Shown here: positions 11,839 through 23,536 of the stretch, piece after piece
Layout of the letters: each line of letters starts with the position of its first letter
Numbering within the stretch: the first letter of the stretch is position 1
Source: Hermatobates lingyangjiaoensis
Lineage: Eukaryota > Arthropoda > Insecta > Hemiptera > Hermatobatidae
NCBI GenBank assembly: GCA_026182355.1
Contig: JAPFBL010000223.1
Coordinates: 124,001-188,000 of the forward strand
Length of the DNA: 64,000 nucleotides
Direction of reading: 5' to 3'
Notes under the pieces: model-generated
The model's database searches: none
What the model was told of the DNA's origin: nothing
What the model saw: the letters and a program-made list of their open reading frames with translations, nothing else
Program-made: the position numbers and the translations under genes

Positions 11839-12197
11839 TTAGAGAATAGTGCACTCATCCCCACACTCGACGAGACCACAGTCACCACAGTCATCCTGGC
11901 AGCAGGTGTCGTGGCCGTCGCAACAGGAGTCGCCCTCATGCGTCGGCGACCCAGACGTGACCACTCTCCCATTCAAGGCGTTGTTGCAGGTGCACACAGG
12001 TTCTCTGGCTCCACCTCCCTCGAACACCAGTGGTTTGGACGTCATGTTGTGAGCCAAGTTTTTTCTGATTTCCAAAAATTCCACATCCTCCAGACCGGTG
12101 TAGTCATTATAGGCGGCAGGCCTCTTGTGGTCCGCTTCCTCGTAAACATAGCCGGTGAACACATTCCCGGGTGGAAAGCTCAAATTCATGAATCCAC
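11839..12197 (-). CDS. Terminal exon of an unrecognised cysteine-rich protein
   Basis: A minus-strand open frame from a splice acceptor (TAATGTCTAG|GTGG, exon starting at 12197 with two bases of a split codon) to a stop at 11839, about 118 residues. The N-terminal half is polar with Tyr and Pro (NLSFPPGNVFTGYVYEE). The last 50 residues hold about a dozen cysteines, including CTC and the cluster SCCDGHDTCCQDDCGDCG. Composition is balanced and there are no stops, unlike the surrounding repeats, so it is probably a real exon. The Cys cluster suggests a secreted or extracellular, disulphide-rich tail. Upstream exons would lie at higher coordinates and were not identified. CCxxHDxC also fits the phospholipase A2 histidine-site pattern, but the rest of that fold is not evident. 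Confidence 0.55.
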
Positions 12198-12253
12198 CTA
12201 GACATTAAAAGACGGTTATTCAATTGTAATTATTTAGTAGTAAAATTCATAAA

Positions 12254-12289
12254 CAGTTAATATATCATGCGAAGGAAAATTAAAAAAAT
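12254..12289. repeat. 36-bp direct repeat, right copy
   Basis: Exact partner of 11619-11654, 635 bp away. Confidence 0.9.
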
Positions 12290-12779
12290 CCATCACAGCT
12301 TACAGATAAATCCGAAGAAGAACAATATTTGTTCAAAACGGTATTTTTATCACAAAATATCGTTTATGAGGAGACTTTTATAATTTTCAAGTATAAGTGA
12401 ATACCGAATAGTGACTGACTGCACAAGTACAGCTCTTCCAACAGAAATTTGAATAACCCTTTTGCACATCGAATTGTTCGGATAACAAATGAATGAATTC
12501 GGTGCATTTTAACATTCAGGAAAGATAAACAAACTATCTGAAATACAGTCGCCAGATTATGTCGATATAGCGTTGAAGCTAGAGTCCTTGGCGCTTGTTC
12601 TGGATATCTCTGTTCTGGTGTCTTTTCTAGGAGTATCTCTCATTTCTATTAACACTGATAAAAGACCCACCTATTTACATAACAACTATAGCTACAAATG
12701 GAGTTATATTGACATGATTTCAATAAGTTAATTTAGAGAGTAACCTGTAAAGATTTGATAAACGTACATATTTAAAAGA
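12290..12779. other. Intergenic or intronic, nothing recognised
   Basis: Could be intron of the minus-strand gene. No exon or repeat was recognised. Confidence 0.4.
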
Positions 12780-12945
12780 GACTGCCGGTTTGGTTATTTG
12801 CCGTTAGGTCTAAAACGTGCTTGGTCTCCCTTTCACTTTTCTCCTGAAGACGGATTGCCCAAAATTTGAGTTTGTAAGTGTGTTTGTTTACTCTGTGTGT
12901 TACTCTTCTACGATTTTGAACATTTTTTCATTTTGAAACACATAT
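12780..12945 (+). mobile_element. Family C hammerhead repeat, single copy
   Basis: Shares TTGAGTTTGTAAGTGTG and TCTGTGTGTTACT with copies at 41455, 50712 and 50822, in the same order around the hammerhead core. Confidence 0.6.
12838..12885 (+). ncRNA. Degenerate hammerhead motif, family C
   Basis: CTGAAGA at 12844-12850, CGG-ATTG-CC(C), then AAA: the invariant G of GAAA is C. AATT, T17 and GAG follow, complementary to the CTC before the core. Confidence 0.5.
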
Positions 12946-13680
12946 TTAAAAATATCTATAGAAACAAAACAGAAATTACAGTAAAAACTAAAAACATATT
13001 CTGTCATTCTAACCTTCTAAAATAGTTCAATTTCCAATGACTACAAACAATATTTCATGTACTGTCAATTAGTTAATATTTAATATTATAGAATGCGATG
13101 CGCACAGAATTGTCCTTCAGGGTAAAATGTTTATGAACGAATTGTTTAAAAGATTTTTGTTTGCATTGATACAGATATCAAACAAAATAACAAAGACAGT
13201 AAAATATACGTATTAATATTAAATTTGAATTAAATTCATTAAACTGAGTGAGAAAGCATTTGTTTGAAAAACAAGAAGTACTAAAAGTATAACTAGCATA
13301 ACAAGAAGTAAACAGAACAACTAGCTACGCAAACCAGGGAAATCTTGTACCGTTTATTATTATCTAAATGAAAGTCGTGTGGTGGGTCACAACAATTGTT
13401 TTGCCACTTCTGTTGTCTTTTTACATAAATCTATCTATATACTTATCAAACTAAAATGTTCTTGTTTAAATATTTGCACACAGATGAAAATTGGACTACC
13501 TGTTATTTCCAGTTTATGACGAATTATTCAAATAAATATTAAAGAAAACAACGAGTAACATATTACTTTACAAATAAGTGATATTACAAAGAAAGAAGAA
13601 TGAAAAAATAAATGCTCTCAACATAAGTCAAGTAAAATTAATGACTCGAAATGTAAAATCTATTTGTGCTACAGAATTAA
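12946..13680. other. A+T-rich region, no gene seen
   Basis: Nothing recognised. The region from about 13500 resembles sequence at 44800-44940, so it belongs to a dispersed repeat. Confidence 0.4.
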
Positions 13681-13800
13681 CCTGACGAGTTTTTCTACGA
13701 AAGATCTCAGTCTAATTTTTAGAAATCTTATTGTTGTTTATACCATGTTTTTTTTTATTTCACGATTTACGGTTAATTCTTGTTATACATATATATAAAA
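13500..13800 (+). repeat. Dispersed repeat also found near 43620 and 44800-45060
   Basis: Shares blocks such as ATTATTCAAATAAATATTAAAG, ATGTATAATCTATTT and TCTTATTGTTGTTTA with the copies at 43620-43790 and 44800-45060. The 13682 copy keeps a CTGACGA...CGAAA element that the other two have lost. Confidence 0.5.
13676..13712 (+). ncRNA. Possible hammerhead motif in a separate repeat
   Basis: CTGACGA at 13682-13688, a short GT/AC stem II, then GAAA and AGATCT (self-complementary). Stem I pairing is poor. Weak candidate. Confidence 0.35.
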
Positions 13801-16088
13801 CAAATTTTATTTATCAGGAATCTGTCAGATTTCCAGGTTCAAATCAAATTTCAAAGACGTTTTGATTTAACAAATGCATTTGGAACTTAAGAATTAAACA
13901 GCCTAGATTTAAATAAACGGTGATTTAACTAAGGGCTTTCATCTGACTATTAAAAACAGTCAACAAAAGAATAAGGAACACGAAGTGAACAACAACAAAG
14001 GTGATCACTCATTGGTACAATCTTATACAACAATACAGCCGATGAATTATTCAATAACCATAATAAATTTTTTAAAGATTTTTCACATTAGTATTGACCT
14101 TTTTTTTGTTTTTATGTCAATGAAGCCAAATTATTGCCGCAGTCAAAGTTCAGGCATGTTTTCACAATATTAGTAAATCATTTTACTTATTACATTATAC
14201 ATGTTTAATATAATCTTAAACATGTATAAGTATAATGTTATAAGTATAAGTATAAGATTATAATCCCACCTTTAGCAAGTTTTCTTGTACCACTGTTCAG
14301 TTTATGACACTTCATATTACAAAGGTTATAGTAATCATTTGTTCTTCATTAATCCAAAATATGATACTATCTGTTCCATTCAAACTAATAAATTGACTCT
14401 ATGTTAAAATTATATCATAAATATTTATTCAAACATTATATGTTATAATTTATTATAAATGATATCTATTTAATAAATGCATGATAGTAAACAAGTTTTT
14501 TCAGCATTAAGCTAATTGAATATTATATGATATAACACTTATTGAAATAAATAGTTATAATTATATCCCGAACATGTTTTAAATTGGATCTGTTTTAATG
14601 CACAATGACTATTAAAGACTGAAATAAGAACAGTCATCCTCATTTCCCATATTAAGGTCTCTTTAGGTAGCAATACCTCAAGAACATTGGAATTGACAGC
14701 GATCCTGTCAAATTGTTACTTGATTAACATTGTGGTTTAAATGTTGGATGGATGTTTTGAGTGACGAAATGAAATACCTGCTATGAGGGTTTGCCTATTG
14801 ATCAATAAAACATTTACAAATCATATTCCAAATAACAAAATATTCAATGTTACTTAATACTTCGAATTATTTAAGTTAATTGATAGTAGGATAATTTATA
14901 TTACCTGGAAAAGTCCCTCTCTGGTCTAAGTCATTATAACGTCTTATCAAAATACTTGACTTAGTGATAAGAACAACATATGTTAAAATATTTAAACTTT
15001 CCCGCTTTAACGTTGTAAGTCGTAACTAACTTACAGTGCCTTTTTGTCACATCATGTATGATATAGTAAAGATGTGAAACACAGTTATGCGATTAAAAAA
15101 AATAGTTTAATAAAAAATCAAGGTAAAAATAAGGAAAAAGAGTATAGTGATTATGAAAGGAATAGATTTTGACTGATTTACATAGTGTTTTGGAGCCTCC
15201 TGACCCATTATTGATATTCTTAGGATGATAGCTGGATGTGTGTGGCTTATATTATCATTCTACAAGTCGCACCTTTTTGTAGAACTCAGTGAAATTTGTC
15301 AGATATAAAGCTGAAGTGTGGAACCGTTCCTTATCGTATTTGATAATATTGTATTAAAAAAAATTTTAAAGCCCTTTATTTAAAAATAAGTACTTATATT
15401 CATAGATAGAACTTATAACGAATTAAATATATATTAATAAAATCTCCACCTTGACCCAGCGAAGGATTGTTAATGTTTTTGGAAATGTATTCTTTACGTA
15501 TTGAAACAACTTCATAATAAAATACTAGCTTCATTATTACATTATATCAGTAAATTACTGAATAATCATCAATTAAAGTTAATACATATCTGTTATAACT
15601 GGGAGTTTATAGAGAAATGTGTCCACATATACCTACGCAACAAGGTTCTGCAGTAAACCTGTGAAATACAAATTGACATCTAAACTGCAGTAAGAAATTG
15701 AGAAATAGATGATATATTTCTATTATTGAAGCGTTGATATACTTGTATTTAATTAATCATCAACTCCAGTCGTTTTTTAATTTTACTGTTATTAGGATAC
15801 GGTATTTGAGTCATCGTTATGAATTTCTTTATCATTGTAGTGAACATAGTATCATTTCCATATTCTATTAGCAATTTCTAGTCATTCAGGGCGTTGGAGT
15901 ACAACTACTTAAGTCAACTCTCCATTCTCTTTCCCATATTCCCTGACGATTAACCTTCAAAATCGCAAAGACCACCGAACGATCACGATACCTCTTCTGC
16001 TTGTTTGTTATTACTGGATGCAGAGATACACTAGGCAATCTACTTGGTTTACAGCTCATACCTGCTTTATCTTTTTTTGATTATTACA
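13801..16088. other. A+T-rich region, no gene seen
   Basis: More than 2 kb without a recognisable exon or transposon end. There are internal ATAAGTATAA duplications near 14220-14260. Confidence 0.5.
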
Positions 16089-16449
16089 TAGGGTTGCAAA
16101 ACGTCCCGATTTTGCGGCACATGTACCAAATTTTTGATAATTTTGTCTCGAATCCCGAACAGTACACTTTTTTTGTCTCACATTTAGTTGATAAATACAT
16201 TTACATAAACAAGTAAATAAATAAATAGAAAAAAAGATTAACAAATTAAAATCCTTTTTTCATGATATAATGTAAATTGGTAATTCTTTGTTGAAATTAT
16301 AATGATGAAAATATAAATTGAATAAGCAAAAACATAATAAACGACCCAGATGTGTCATGAAAGATGGATTTCTATCCTTCAGTATTCCGTTCTTTCAACA
16401 AGAAGATATATTGACTTGGGTGTATGTATATACCATATATGCATAAATT

Positions 16450-16471
16450 TATATATATATATATATATATA
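16450..16471. repeat. (TA)n microsatellite
   Basis: TA dinucleotides inside the 16089 element. Confidence 0.9.
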
Positions 16472-16482
16472 AATGTATGTAT

Positions 16483-16562
16483 AAATTGAAGAAACGGTCC
16501 CCTCGGACTACAAAACTTTAAATTTAAAGTTTTGTAGTCCGTGTGGAACGTTTCTTCAATTT
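16483..16562. repeat. Near-perfect inverted repeat (hairpin)
   Basis: Arms AAATTGAAGAAACG... and ...CGTTTCTTCAATTT, with a central perfect palindrome GGACTACAAAACTTTAAA and its inverse. A few bases are mismatched between the inner and outer parts. Confidence 0.85.
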
Positions 16563-16647
16563 AGTAAATTTATATATAGATATAAGGATTATAAGCTGAG
16601 AATTGAGAGATTTAAGATTGTCCCGGATTGCTTATCTTGAAATCTGT

Positions 16648-17078
16648 AACAATCTTGTAACAATGTTACATAATTATAATCTTTGTGAATATATTAATTA
16701 CAATCTTATATATCATTCTTCCTAAAATATAATCAGGATTCAAGATAACCGTTTTACCAAACGTGTTTCATTACATTTTCAGAATCAAATGGTTGTTAAT
16801 TTATTATTTTATTTTAGTCTTTTCAAGTACATAGACATTTAATGTGAATAAATAATATATAATTACTTAGGTTCTCTGAATGTAATCACTAAATCTATTC
16901 ATTTTTTCATTTCACAAATTGTATGCTTTTTTTATTTTCTTTTCAACACTTTAAAAATTGTTAAATACTTTCGTTTAATAATTTAAAAATGACATATCAT
17001 AATAAAAAGTTGAGGAATTGATAATTACAACACTGTTAGAGTAGGTTATTGTTGTTGACTTCGTTATCAAAGTTCCTC
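16648..17078. other. Upstream region of the membrane-protein ORF
   Basis: A+T-rich. No TATA/initiator pair could be assigned with confidence. Confidence 0.4.
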
Positions 17079-17450
17079 ATGCAAAATTTAGAAGAGGTAA
17101 CAATTTTCGAAGTCTATAATGAATGGATTTCACATTTCCAAAGAGAATTAGAATTATACTGGAGTTATGTTTTAGCATTTTATTATGATTATTTCATTCC
17201 TTGTGTTACATTTTCCGAAGAGTGCCCATGGACTTTAACCTTCTCATTTTCGGAACTACAAAGCAAAATATTTTATGCTCTTTTAGTTACTCTGTGTACA
17301 AACATTATTATAATTAATATTTTTTGGAAAATGAACTCTGTAAAAATAAGAAAACAAGTAAGACGGCAAGGTACAAAGTCTATGGTTGAAGAACTGAGAA
17401 AAAGTATAAGCAGACTGAAACTTCCCAAATATTACTCTCCAAGATATTAA
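17079..17450 (+). CDS. Small single-pass membrane protein, unrecognised (123 aa)
   Basis: ATG at 17079 (first in-frame Met, MQNLEEVTIF) to TAA at 17450. Layout: an acidic and aromatic N-terminal half (EVYNEWISHFQRELELYW), one hydrophobic segment at about residues 70-88 (FYALLVTLCTNIIIINIFW), then a strongly basic tail (KIRKQVRRQG...RKSISRLKLPKYYSPRY). By the positive-inside rule the C-terminus should be cytosolic. Amino-acid use is balanced and there are no internal stops. It lies on the same strand 627 bp ahead of GPN1 with no shared exon visible. Either a single-exon gene or a final exon. The family is not recognised. Confidence 0.5.
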   Translation: MQNLEEVTIFEVYNEWISHFQRELELYWSYVLAFYYDYFIPCVTFSEECPWTLTFSFSELQSKIFYALLVTLCTNIIIINIFWKMNSVKIRKQVRRQGTKSMVEELRKSISRLKLPKYYSPRY

Positions 17451-18077
17451 AATTAAGTTAAGGGGCTCAAATAAGTTATGAAAGATTGTAAGTAAATTTT
17501 GTTAAACATTTAATATTGTAATTTGTAACTGATGCATTCTGAATTGTAAATATGGATTCAATACATGTTTTGTTCAATGAAAATATGTTTTCAATTTTTC
17601 CCCGTGATCACTTACTAAATCAGAGGTCAGTGTTATTTTAGGTAATGTTTTAGTTCTTAATTTCCATTAATACTTAAAAAACACAATTATGTTTCCACTA
17701 AAAGACTCCTAGTTATAAAAAAAATGGGTCAGAGTTTGGTTACTTTATTGTGTCCTTTCTGGTTTTCAGAAGTTGTGTAAAAAGTTACTTAATTTGTTAT
17801 TCCTCGCAATTTAATGTCAAAAAAAGTAGCCAAACAAATGAAATTTCGTTTTTAAATATGCACCTTGTTCTCACTGTAGAAACAAAATAATTAGATGCTC
17901 TTGACATTATTAAACAAAAGGAAACATTTCCAAAACATTAACGTAGAATAAAGTTGTTTTACATTCATTCAGTGAAGGTTATAAGATTTGTACAATTCTT
18001 TAAATTTTGTATACCTTTTGTTAACCTTGTGGAGGTTATGGTAGGTTTCAAAGTGTTTGTTGCTGTTCGAGTTTAGG
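17451..18077 (+). other. Intergenic region and GPN1 5' flank
   Basis: Spacer between the two + strand genes. AATAAA/AATGTT-rich sequence follows the membrane ORF. No clear TATA box precedes GPN1, which fits a housekeeping gene. Confidence 0.4.
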
Positions 18078-20481
18078 ATGGAATCTTCTGAAACAAAACA
18101 GACATGTCTTTTACCGGATAAAAATATGACCGGCCCTCTGTGTATTATAGTTTTAGGAATGGCAGGATCCGGTAAAACTTGTTTTGTAAACAAGCTGACA
18201 GCGTACTACTACTCGAAAAAAACACCTCCTTACGTTGTTAACCTTGATCCGGCTTGTCGTGAAGTCCCTTACCCTGTTAATATTGATATAAGAGATACAG
18301 TGAAATACAAAGAAGTAATGAAGCAATATGGTTTAGGACCTAATGGAGCCATTGTTACATCTCTTAACTTATTTTCAACAAAATTTGACAAAGTTATTTC
18401 ACTTATTGCAAAGCATACAGACAAACCAGTGTGTATTTTTGACACTCCAGGACAAATTGAAGTATTTACTTGGTCTGCATCTGGGAATATAATAACAGAA
18501 ACTTTGGCTTCCAGTTTTCCCACGGTTGTTGTATACGTAATGGATACAGTTAGGAGTGTTAACCCTGTTACCTTTATGTCAAATATGCTGTATGCCTGTT
18601 CAGTCCTATACAAGACTAAATTGCCCTTCATTGTAGTTATGAATAAAATCGATGTAGTTGATAACAGTTATGCAGTTGATTGGATGACGGATTTTGAAAG
18701 TTTTGAAGAAGCTCTAGAATCTGAATCATCATATATTTCAAATCTGACGAGATCTATGTCATTAGCATTAGATGAATTCTACAAAGATTTGAAAAATGTT
18801 GGAGTATCGTCCCTCACAGGACAAGGTATTTTTTTCCTTTTTAAAATATTCTCTTTTTTAAACATTATGTACATTCTTTTTAATTGATCTATGACCTAGT
18901 CTCTATGGAACCTTAAATCCTGACATTTTGCTTTTATTTTAAGCCTTCTTCAAAGTCAAAAGTCATTAAATTCTTGCATTCAAGATTCAAAAATCTAAAA
19001 TAGAGCACCTGTATTATAATGACATCACAGTTTTATTTCCCGAAATAATTACTTCAATTATAATTATGAAAGTAGTTTTTTTTTAAAAAAAAATCTTTGA
19101 TTTGGAGGAGTGTTTTAAAACAGAAAAGTGACTAATATTTTATTATATTCTGTTAAATGATACTGTTAATATCTTTAATGGTCTACTACATATTCCTTAA
19201 ATTTTGTGTATTCCACCTGTACAGTCCACGACTTACATCCAATTTTTGTATGAATGATCATTACAAAACCTAGATCAACTGTAAATTTTTTTTTATTTTA
19301 ATCAATTATTTTATAAAGGAAAATCAATTCTTTTGATTACATTTTCATTTTTAGTTGTAAATAGCATCAGGTAATAAAAAACAATACTGCTTTATCCTGT
19401 AAGTTTATTTTCTATAGTTCAGAGATGACAGTAAGAACAGCAGCTACTTAATTTTTATTACTTAAGAGGACTCCAGCTGACAGGGAAATATTATAACCGA
19501 CATTATCAGTTAATATAATACATTATTTAAAATTACTGTCTTCTTATAATTATTTCACATCTTAGACTTAATTACTTTCACTTAAAACTCTAGTTTGGAG
19601 TTTTATTGTTTTTTTTTTGTACATACAGGTTTTGATAAGTTTGAGAACTTATTAATGGAAGCAAGGGAGGAATACTTTAGTGGTTATATTGTGGAATGGA
19701 AAAAGTTTAAGGAGAGAATTGCAGCAGAAGAAGAATCTGCGAAAGAAGAAAAACTTCAAAATGTAGCTAAAGCCGAAGGTTGTTGTTTTTTTTTTTATTT
19801 TAATTTATTGCTTATAGAACTGTTGTTGGAACAGAGGGAGTTTAGGAGCCCCAGAGTTGACAAATCAACAATGGCCAAAATGTTTATAAAACTAATTTGT
19901 GTTAATAAATTCAAAATGTAAACATGGATGGATTTTGTTGTAATAGATAATTTCAGGTAAATAATGTCTATTTATTAAATTTATCAAAAAAGTGTTTGGT
20001 CTTCTCCCAAACCAGGAATATAACAAGAACTGATTAAACTTATATTGAAATAAACATTACTGCAATATAAGTATGAGTTGCCTTTTAAGAAAGTGAAATG
20101 ACTCCAAAATCCCTACTGGAGAATAGGGAAACCCTTATAACCTCTGTGTAAAGGTCCGTCTCTGTAAACGCTGGGGCTCCTAAAGTACACTCTAGCCCTG
20201 TCGTTTGTTTTTTTACACATTTTTTTATTTTTTTTTTAGGATCTGGTGAGGAGGTACCTCTAGTACCATCCATTGGTATAGGAACTGAATTAGCAGAAAT
20301 GTATTTAAAACATCCTGGCAATGAGTCGTCTGAGGATTCAGAAGGAGAAGAAAATGTACCTAAACCTGGTGCCGACTTACCGCAAGAAGAACAATCATTC
20401 AAGTCATTTCTAGAGAAACATGAAGCGAGAAAAAAAGCCGCCCAGGTAGCGTCTGCTTCATCCTCCCAGAGTAAAAACTAA
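18078..20481 (+). CDS. GPN1: GPN-loop GTPase 1, complete three-exon gene
   Basis: Exons 18078-18825, 19629-19778 and 20240-20481 join in frame (all introns phase 1, GT-AG: ACAAG|GTATTT, ACAG|GTTTTG; CGAAG|GTTGTT, TTTTAG|GATCTG) to give 379 aa, the family's usual size. Motifs: P-loop GMAGSGKT (27-34), the defining GPN triplet (87-89, LGPNGAI), switch DTPGQIE (122-128), NKID base specificity (189-192) and SSLTGQG (about 244-250). A charged, acidic C-terminal tail with coiled-coil-like [15 protein letters not shown] follows. GPN1 works with GPN3 in cytoplasmic assembly and nuclear import of RNA polymerase II. ATG 18078 was chosen because it is the first in-frame Met; the frame is open upstream only to a TTG. 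Intron 2 carries a foldback element. All catalytic motifs are intact, so the gene is probably functional. Confidence 0.95.
19841..20184. mobile_element. MITE-like foldback inside GPN1 intron 2
   Basis: A perfect 14-bp inverted repeat, TTTAGGAGCCCCAG (19841-19854) and its complement (20171-20184), bounds 344 bp inside the 461-bp intron. No flanking duplication was identified and no protein is encoded, so this is a candidate only. Confidence 0.4.
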
Positions 20482-20562
20482 AATCTTATATTAACCTCTT
20501 TACTATCGGAAGGTCAAAAAAAAACCATGTGCTCCTGAATATTGACTTCAAGTTCAGTAATT

Positions 20563-20568
20563 AATAAA
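20563..20568 (+). promoter_or_regulatory. Candidate GPN1 polyadenylation signal
   Basis: AATAAA 82 bp after the GPN1 stop codon. Confidence 0.6.
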
Positions 20569-21449
20569 TGTATTTACTTTTAACATTTAAAAGTCCTGAT
20601 TATATAAGTGAAAACAGACAGATTTAAACAACGTCAATCAGACAGAGCATGTTTGATTCAGCTTTAATCAAGGAAAATAAAAATTCAACGATTCCTGGAA
20701 GCAACTATAAATAAATCGAGAGGTGGTAGTGTAATGCGAACTTTGGAGCCCTATAAATTGGGATTGATGCACCAGGCACGACCGCTAGCGAACGCCAATT
20801 AATTACAAGTACTAATGTATTCAATGAGGCTAGTGGAGTAATAAATATCCAGCCTTGTATCAATTAAATGGAAATGTAATTATTCAATGGTAAGTCCGCC
20901 AGTGTAACTTTTATTTTCATGTATTTTTTTTTAAAAATCAGATCTAAAAGTCTATTTTCATAGTAAAGAAAAATAATTATACGAAACAAGAAATAATCTT
21001 TTTTTTTTGTAAAGGAACTTAAAATATTCTTTTAGATGCTTTCTGTATTTCAATAAATTGTTAAAGTCAGTTGGTCTTGGTTTAAATTAAATTGCTTCAT
21101 AGCTGAAACAATATAATTTCATGTTTGTTGGATTCTTGAAGTAAATCAAAGAAAGAAAAAAATTTACGGGAGTATAAATGATCAAATATTTGGAGCTTGA
21201 AGGCAGAAGGAACCTTGTTTTAAAATTTCTGATTCGTAGATTTTCTTGAGAATTATTGATTTTTTTTCTCTATCAGTTCTGTATTGTTCTATAAACCTAT
21301 TTGAAGGTAGTGTGAGATTGACATTTGAGTGCATCGACCTCTTTTCAAGCATAATAAAAAAACCTTTGTTTATTGCCAGAAGGACCAAATATAAATGTAG
21401 TTTACCTACTTCCATGTAAACATCTCCTGTTGCCATCATTGGTTCGATA
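20569..21449. other. Intergenic, nothing recognised
   Basis: A+T-rich. The open frame at 21182-21439 (-) has no recognisable features. Confidence 0.4.
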
Positions 21450-22400
21450 TAGTGAGTTCACTGGGTAGTAAGCCAAGGGAGCACCATCCCTTTATGCCTC
21501 AAAGTTTGTCCTCACTAATCCGGTGGAGGATATAATTTTCATCCCCGTTTTAGTTATGCTGTTATGATTTTAATTTAATCTCTGCCATCATGTCACTACT
21601 CTCACGTTTACTCATGCTTTCAGTTTAAGTTTAAAGATTCCTTTAATATTGTTCCTGTCTCTTTCTGGATGACTGCAGTCAGATTCGGGGAGGTGAGAGG
21701 AATTTCCTACGTTTTTCAAATTACTGCAAGTTAAATATATGACTTTTGGTTACTAATTTGGTTATTCTAGAATAACCTACTTCTGGCTATTGAAGCGCAT
21801 GACTTAAAGGCTACTACCATCGTGTCGAATTTCCCATTTGACTGCATAAGTCTATCCGTTTGGTCCTTGCCATAGTCGGAATGGCACCCTGTAACATCCT
21901 TCTAGCCTCTCTATCCCAGGCTCATTAGGCAAGTCTTAAGCTGTTCGGGATACGACTAATGTGGACTAAAAGATTTGTAACGTCCGTTAGGATTTTAAAC
22001 CCCATCATCTCAGAGGGCTATCTGGAACGGAATATCCAACCAGTTAGTTAAGCCCTACTGATCTAGTTTCCTCAGAGGATCTCATTTGGGAGGATTCAAG
22101 TAGATTCAACCCTTGAAGAGTCCTAGGCTATGCTCATTTTAAAATTTTCTAAGGAAGAAGTTGGGGCACATTCTCTGGCGTCAGTCAGGTAGGTACCCCT
22201 TTCGGTAAATGGTCGTCATTTCGACCGTCCCCCGAGACGAATCGTCTTGAATAACCCTGTCGAACAGGTCCACGAGGACCGACCCAAAACAACAAGTCCT
22301 CGACAAGACAGGTCAGTCTTGTCAGGGAATACTCACTCAAGAAGGTTATGCCCTCTCACCATTCCAAGGAGGATACTCATAGGAAGGAGGAGAGGTTCTT
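21450..22400. repeat. Compositionally distinct repeat-like block, unidentified
   Basis: Clearly richer in G+C than its flanks, with no open frame of useful length. The style (long non-coding, GC-enriched, near LINE fragments) suggests LINE 5' UTR or other repeat sequence, but no hallmark was found. Confidence 0.3.
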
Positions 22401-23090
22401 TTTGAAATCATAGTATATAAATTAACATTTAATTTATCTCATGAAAATAAAAACACATCGTACTGCGTTTTCCTGAGTTTGTTTAAATACAGAACAATTT
22501 TCTTCAGTAGTGTAATCTAGAATACTTGTTAACAAGGTATCACTTTATTGTATGGTACACTAGTTCAAGTGTCGTATCTGTCTACCCATCAATTTATCAA
22601 TTAAATGGCCAATTGATTGAATTCAAAACATCAAGTCACAGCTTTTTGGATACCACCTTGCATTGAATAGGTTTAATGGAAGTTGGTAAACTAATCTAAA
22701 TGTATTCCGAATACTCTATATTTATTTAACACTCTTGCTTTGATAACATTACTGCACTGTCGTCTTCACCGTTGCTTCAACATGGTCAACCATTTACGGT
22801 AAACTAACCTGTAACTATCACTTTTGGTTTTACATAATGGGAGGTTAGTTTATTTGGCGAATAATTATTTAATTTATCATCTCTTCATTCTAAAAGCATT
22901 GCCGATTGTACTTAAAACTCTACCCTACTGGGTAATTTCAGTTATTTGAAAAGTGCCCTCAGCTTATTGTTTTTGTAACCTCATGGGTTATATATGCAGT
23001 TATAAAATTTGTAATTTGTATATACTACTTGTAAATATATAAATAAATATTTGTAATAAAGACATTTTTTAAGTTTTATTTTAGTTGAAC
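22401..23090. other. A+T-rich, possible LINE 3' tail at 22950-23070
   Basis: The stretch 22980-23070 (TTGTATATACTACTTGTAAATA...AATAAAGAC) resembles LINE 3' UTR ends. The remainder is unremarkable. Confidence 0.3.
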
Positions 23091-23099
23091 CTGTAGTAA

Positions 23100-23536
23100 T
23101 TTATTATTTATTTATTTTTTTGAGGTGATTATAGTACTGCGTCCTAAGAACCATTGTACTCCCCCCCCTTCTGTACTGTAGTACCCCAGTTAGCTTCAAC
23201 GCCTCCAAGAAGTCAGCACTTTTGCTGGGTCCAACGATTAAAGTTCTTCTATAGTTTTGTTGAGTGCCACGAAGCACCTGCCTCTGTGTAGCACAGTGGC
23301 TTGACAGTCAGCCAGATGTGCAACGGTGTGTCTTCCTGTACCTTGCAGAATCTGCACAAACCATCATTGATAATGCCCATTCTTTGCAGATGGCCATTAA
23401 GTTTGCACTGACCCATTAGAAATCCGGTTAAAATCCTTAGATTATTCCTGCTCCTTTCCATACAATCCAAGATTTGCCTATTCTCAAACTTATTAGAAGT
23501 ATCTTTGATTGTCTGTATCCTTGGAGAGAATCCCAT
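23100..23536 (-). pseudogene. LINE ORF2 C-terminal fragment (post-RNase H zinc-knuckle region)
   Basis: Minus-strand frame 23536-23249 reads SRNNLRILTGFLMGQCKLNG, HLQRMGIINDGLCRFCK and EDTPLHIW, the conserved C-terminus after RNase H in insect RNase-H-bearing LINEs (LTG..G...L..H..R.G......CRFC...ET..H). It then runs into 3' UTR-like sequence with AATAAATAAATAAT near 23110. The last Cys/His positions have decayed. Confidence 0.75.

Larger units (their letters stand above)
16089..16647. mobile_element. Probable hAT-like element, right end lost
   Basis: Starts TAGGGTTGC..ACGTCCCG and ends near 16647 with GTCCCGGATTGCTTATC...TTGAAATCTG. Both match the CCCGG-type terminal region of a widespread hAT-like repeat in inverted orientation. 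The last bases of the right terminal inverted repeat (TIR) and the TSD are not clear. A (TA)n tract and a perfect hairpin lie inside. Confidence 0.45.

Noticed and set aside
11839..12197. Calling the Cys-rich exon a phospholipase A2
   Set aside because: Only the short CCxxHDxC pattern fits; the calcium-binding loop and the rest of the fold were not found.
18269..18631. 120-codon minus-strand ORF
   Set aside because: Antisense shadow of GPN1 exon 1.
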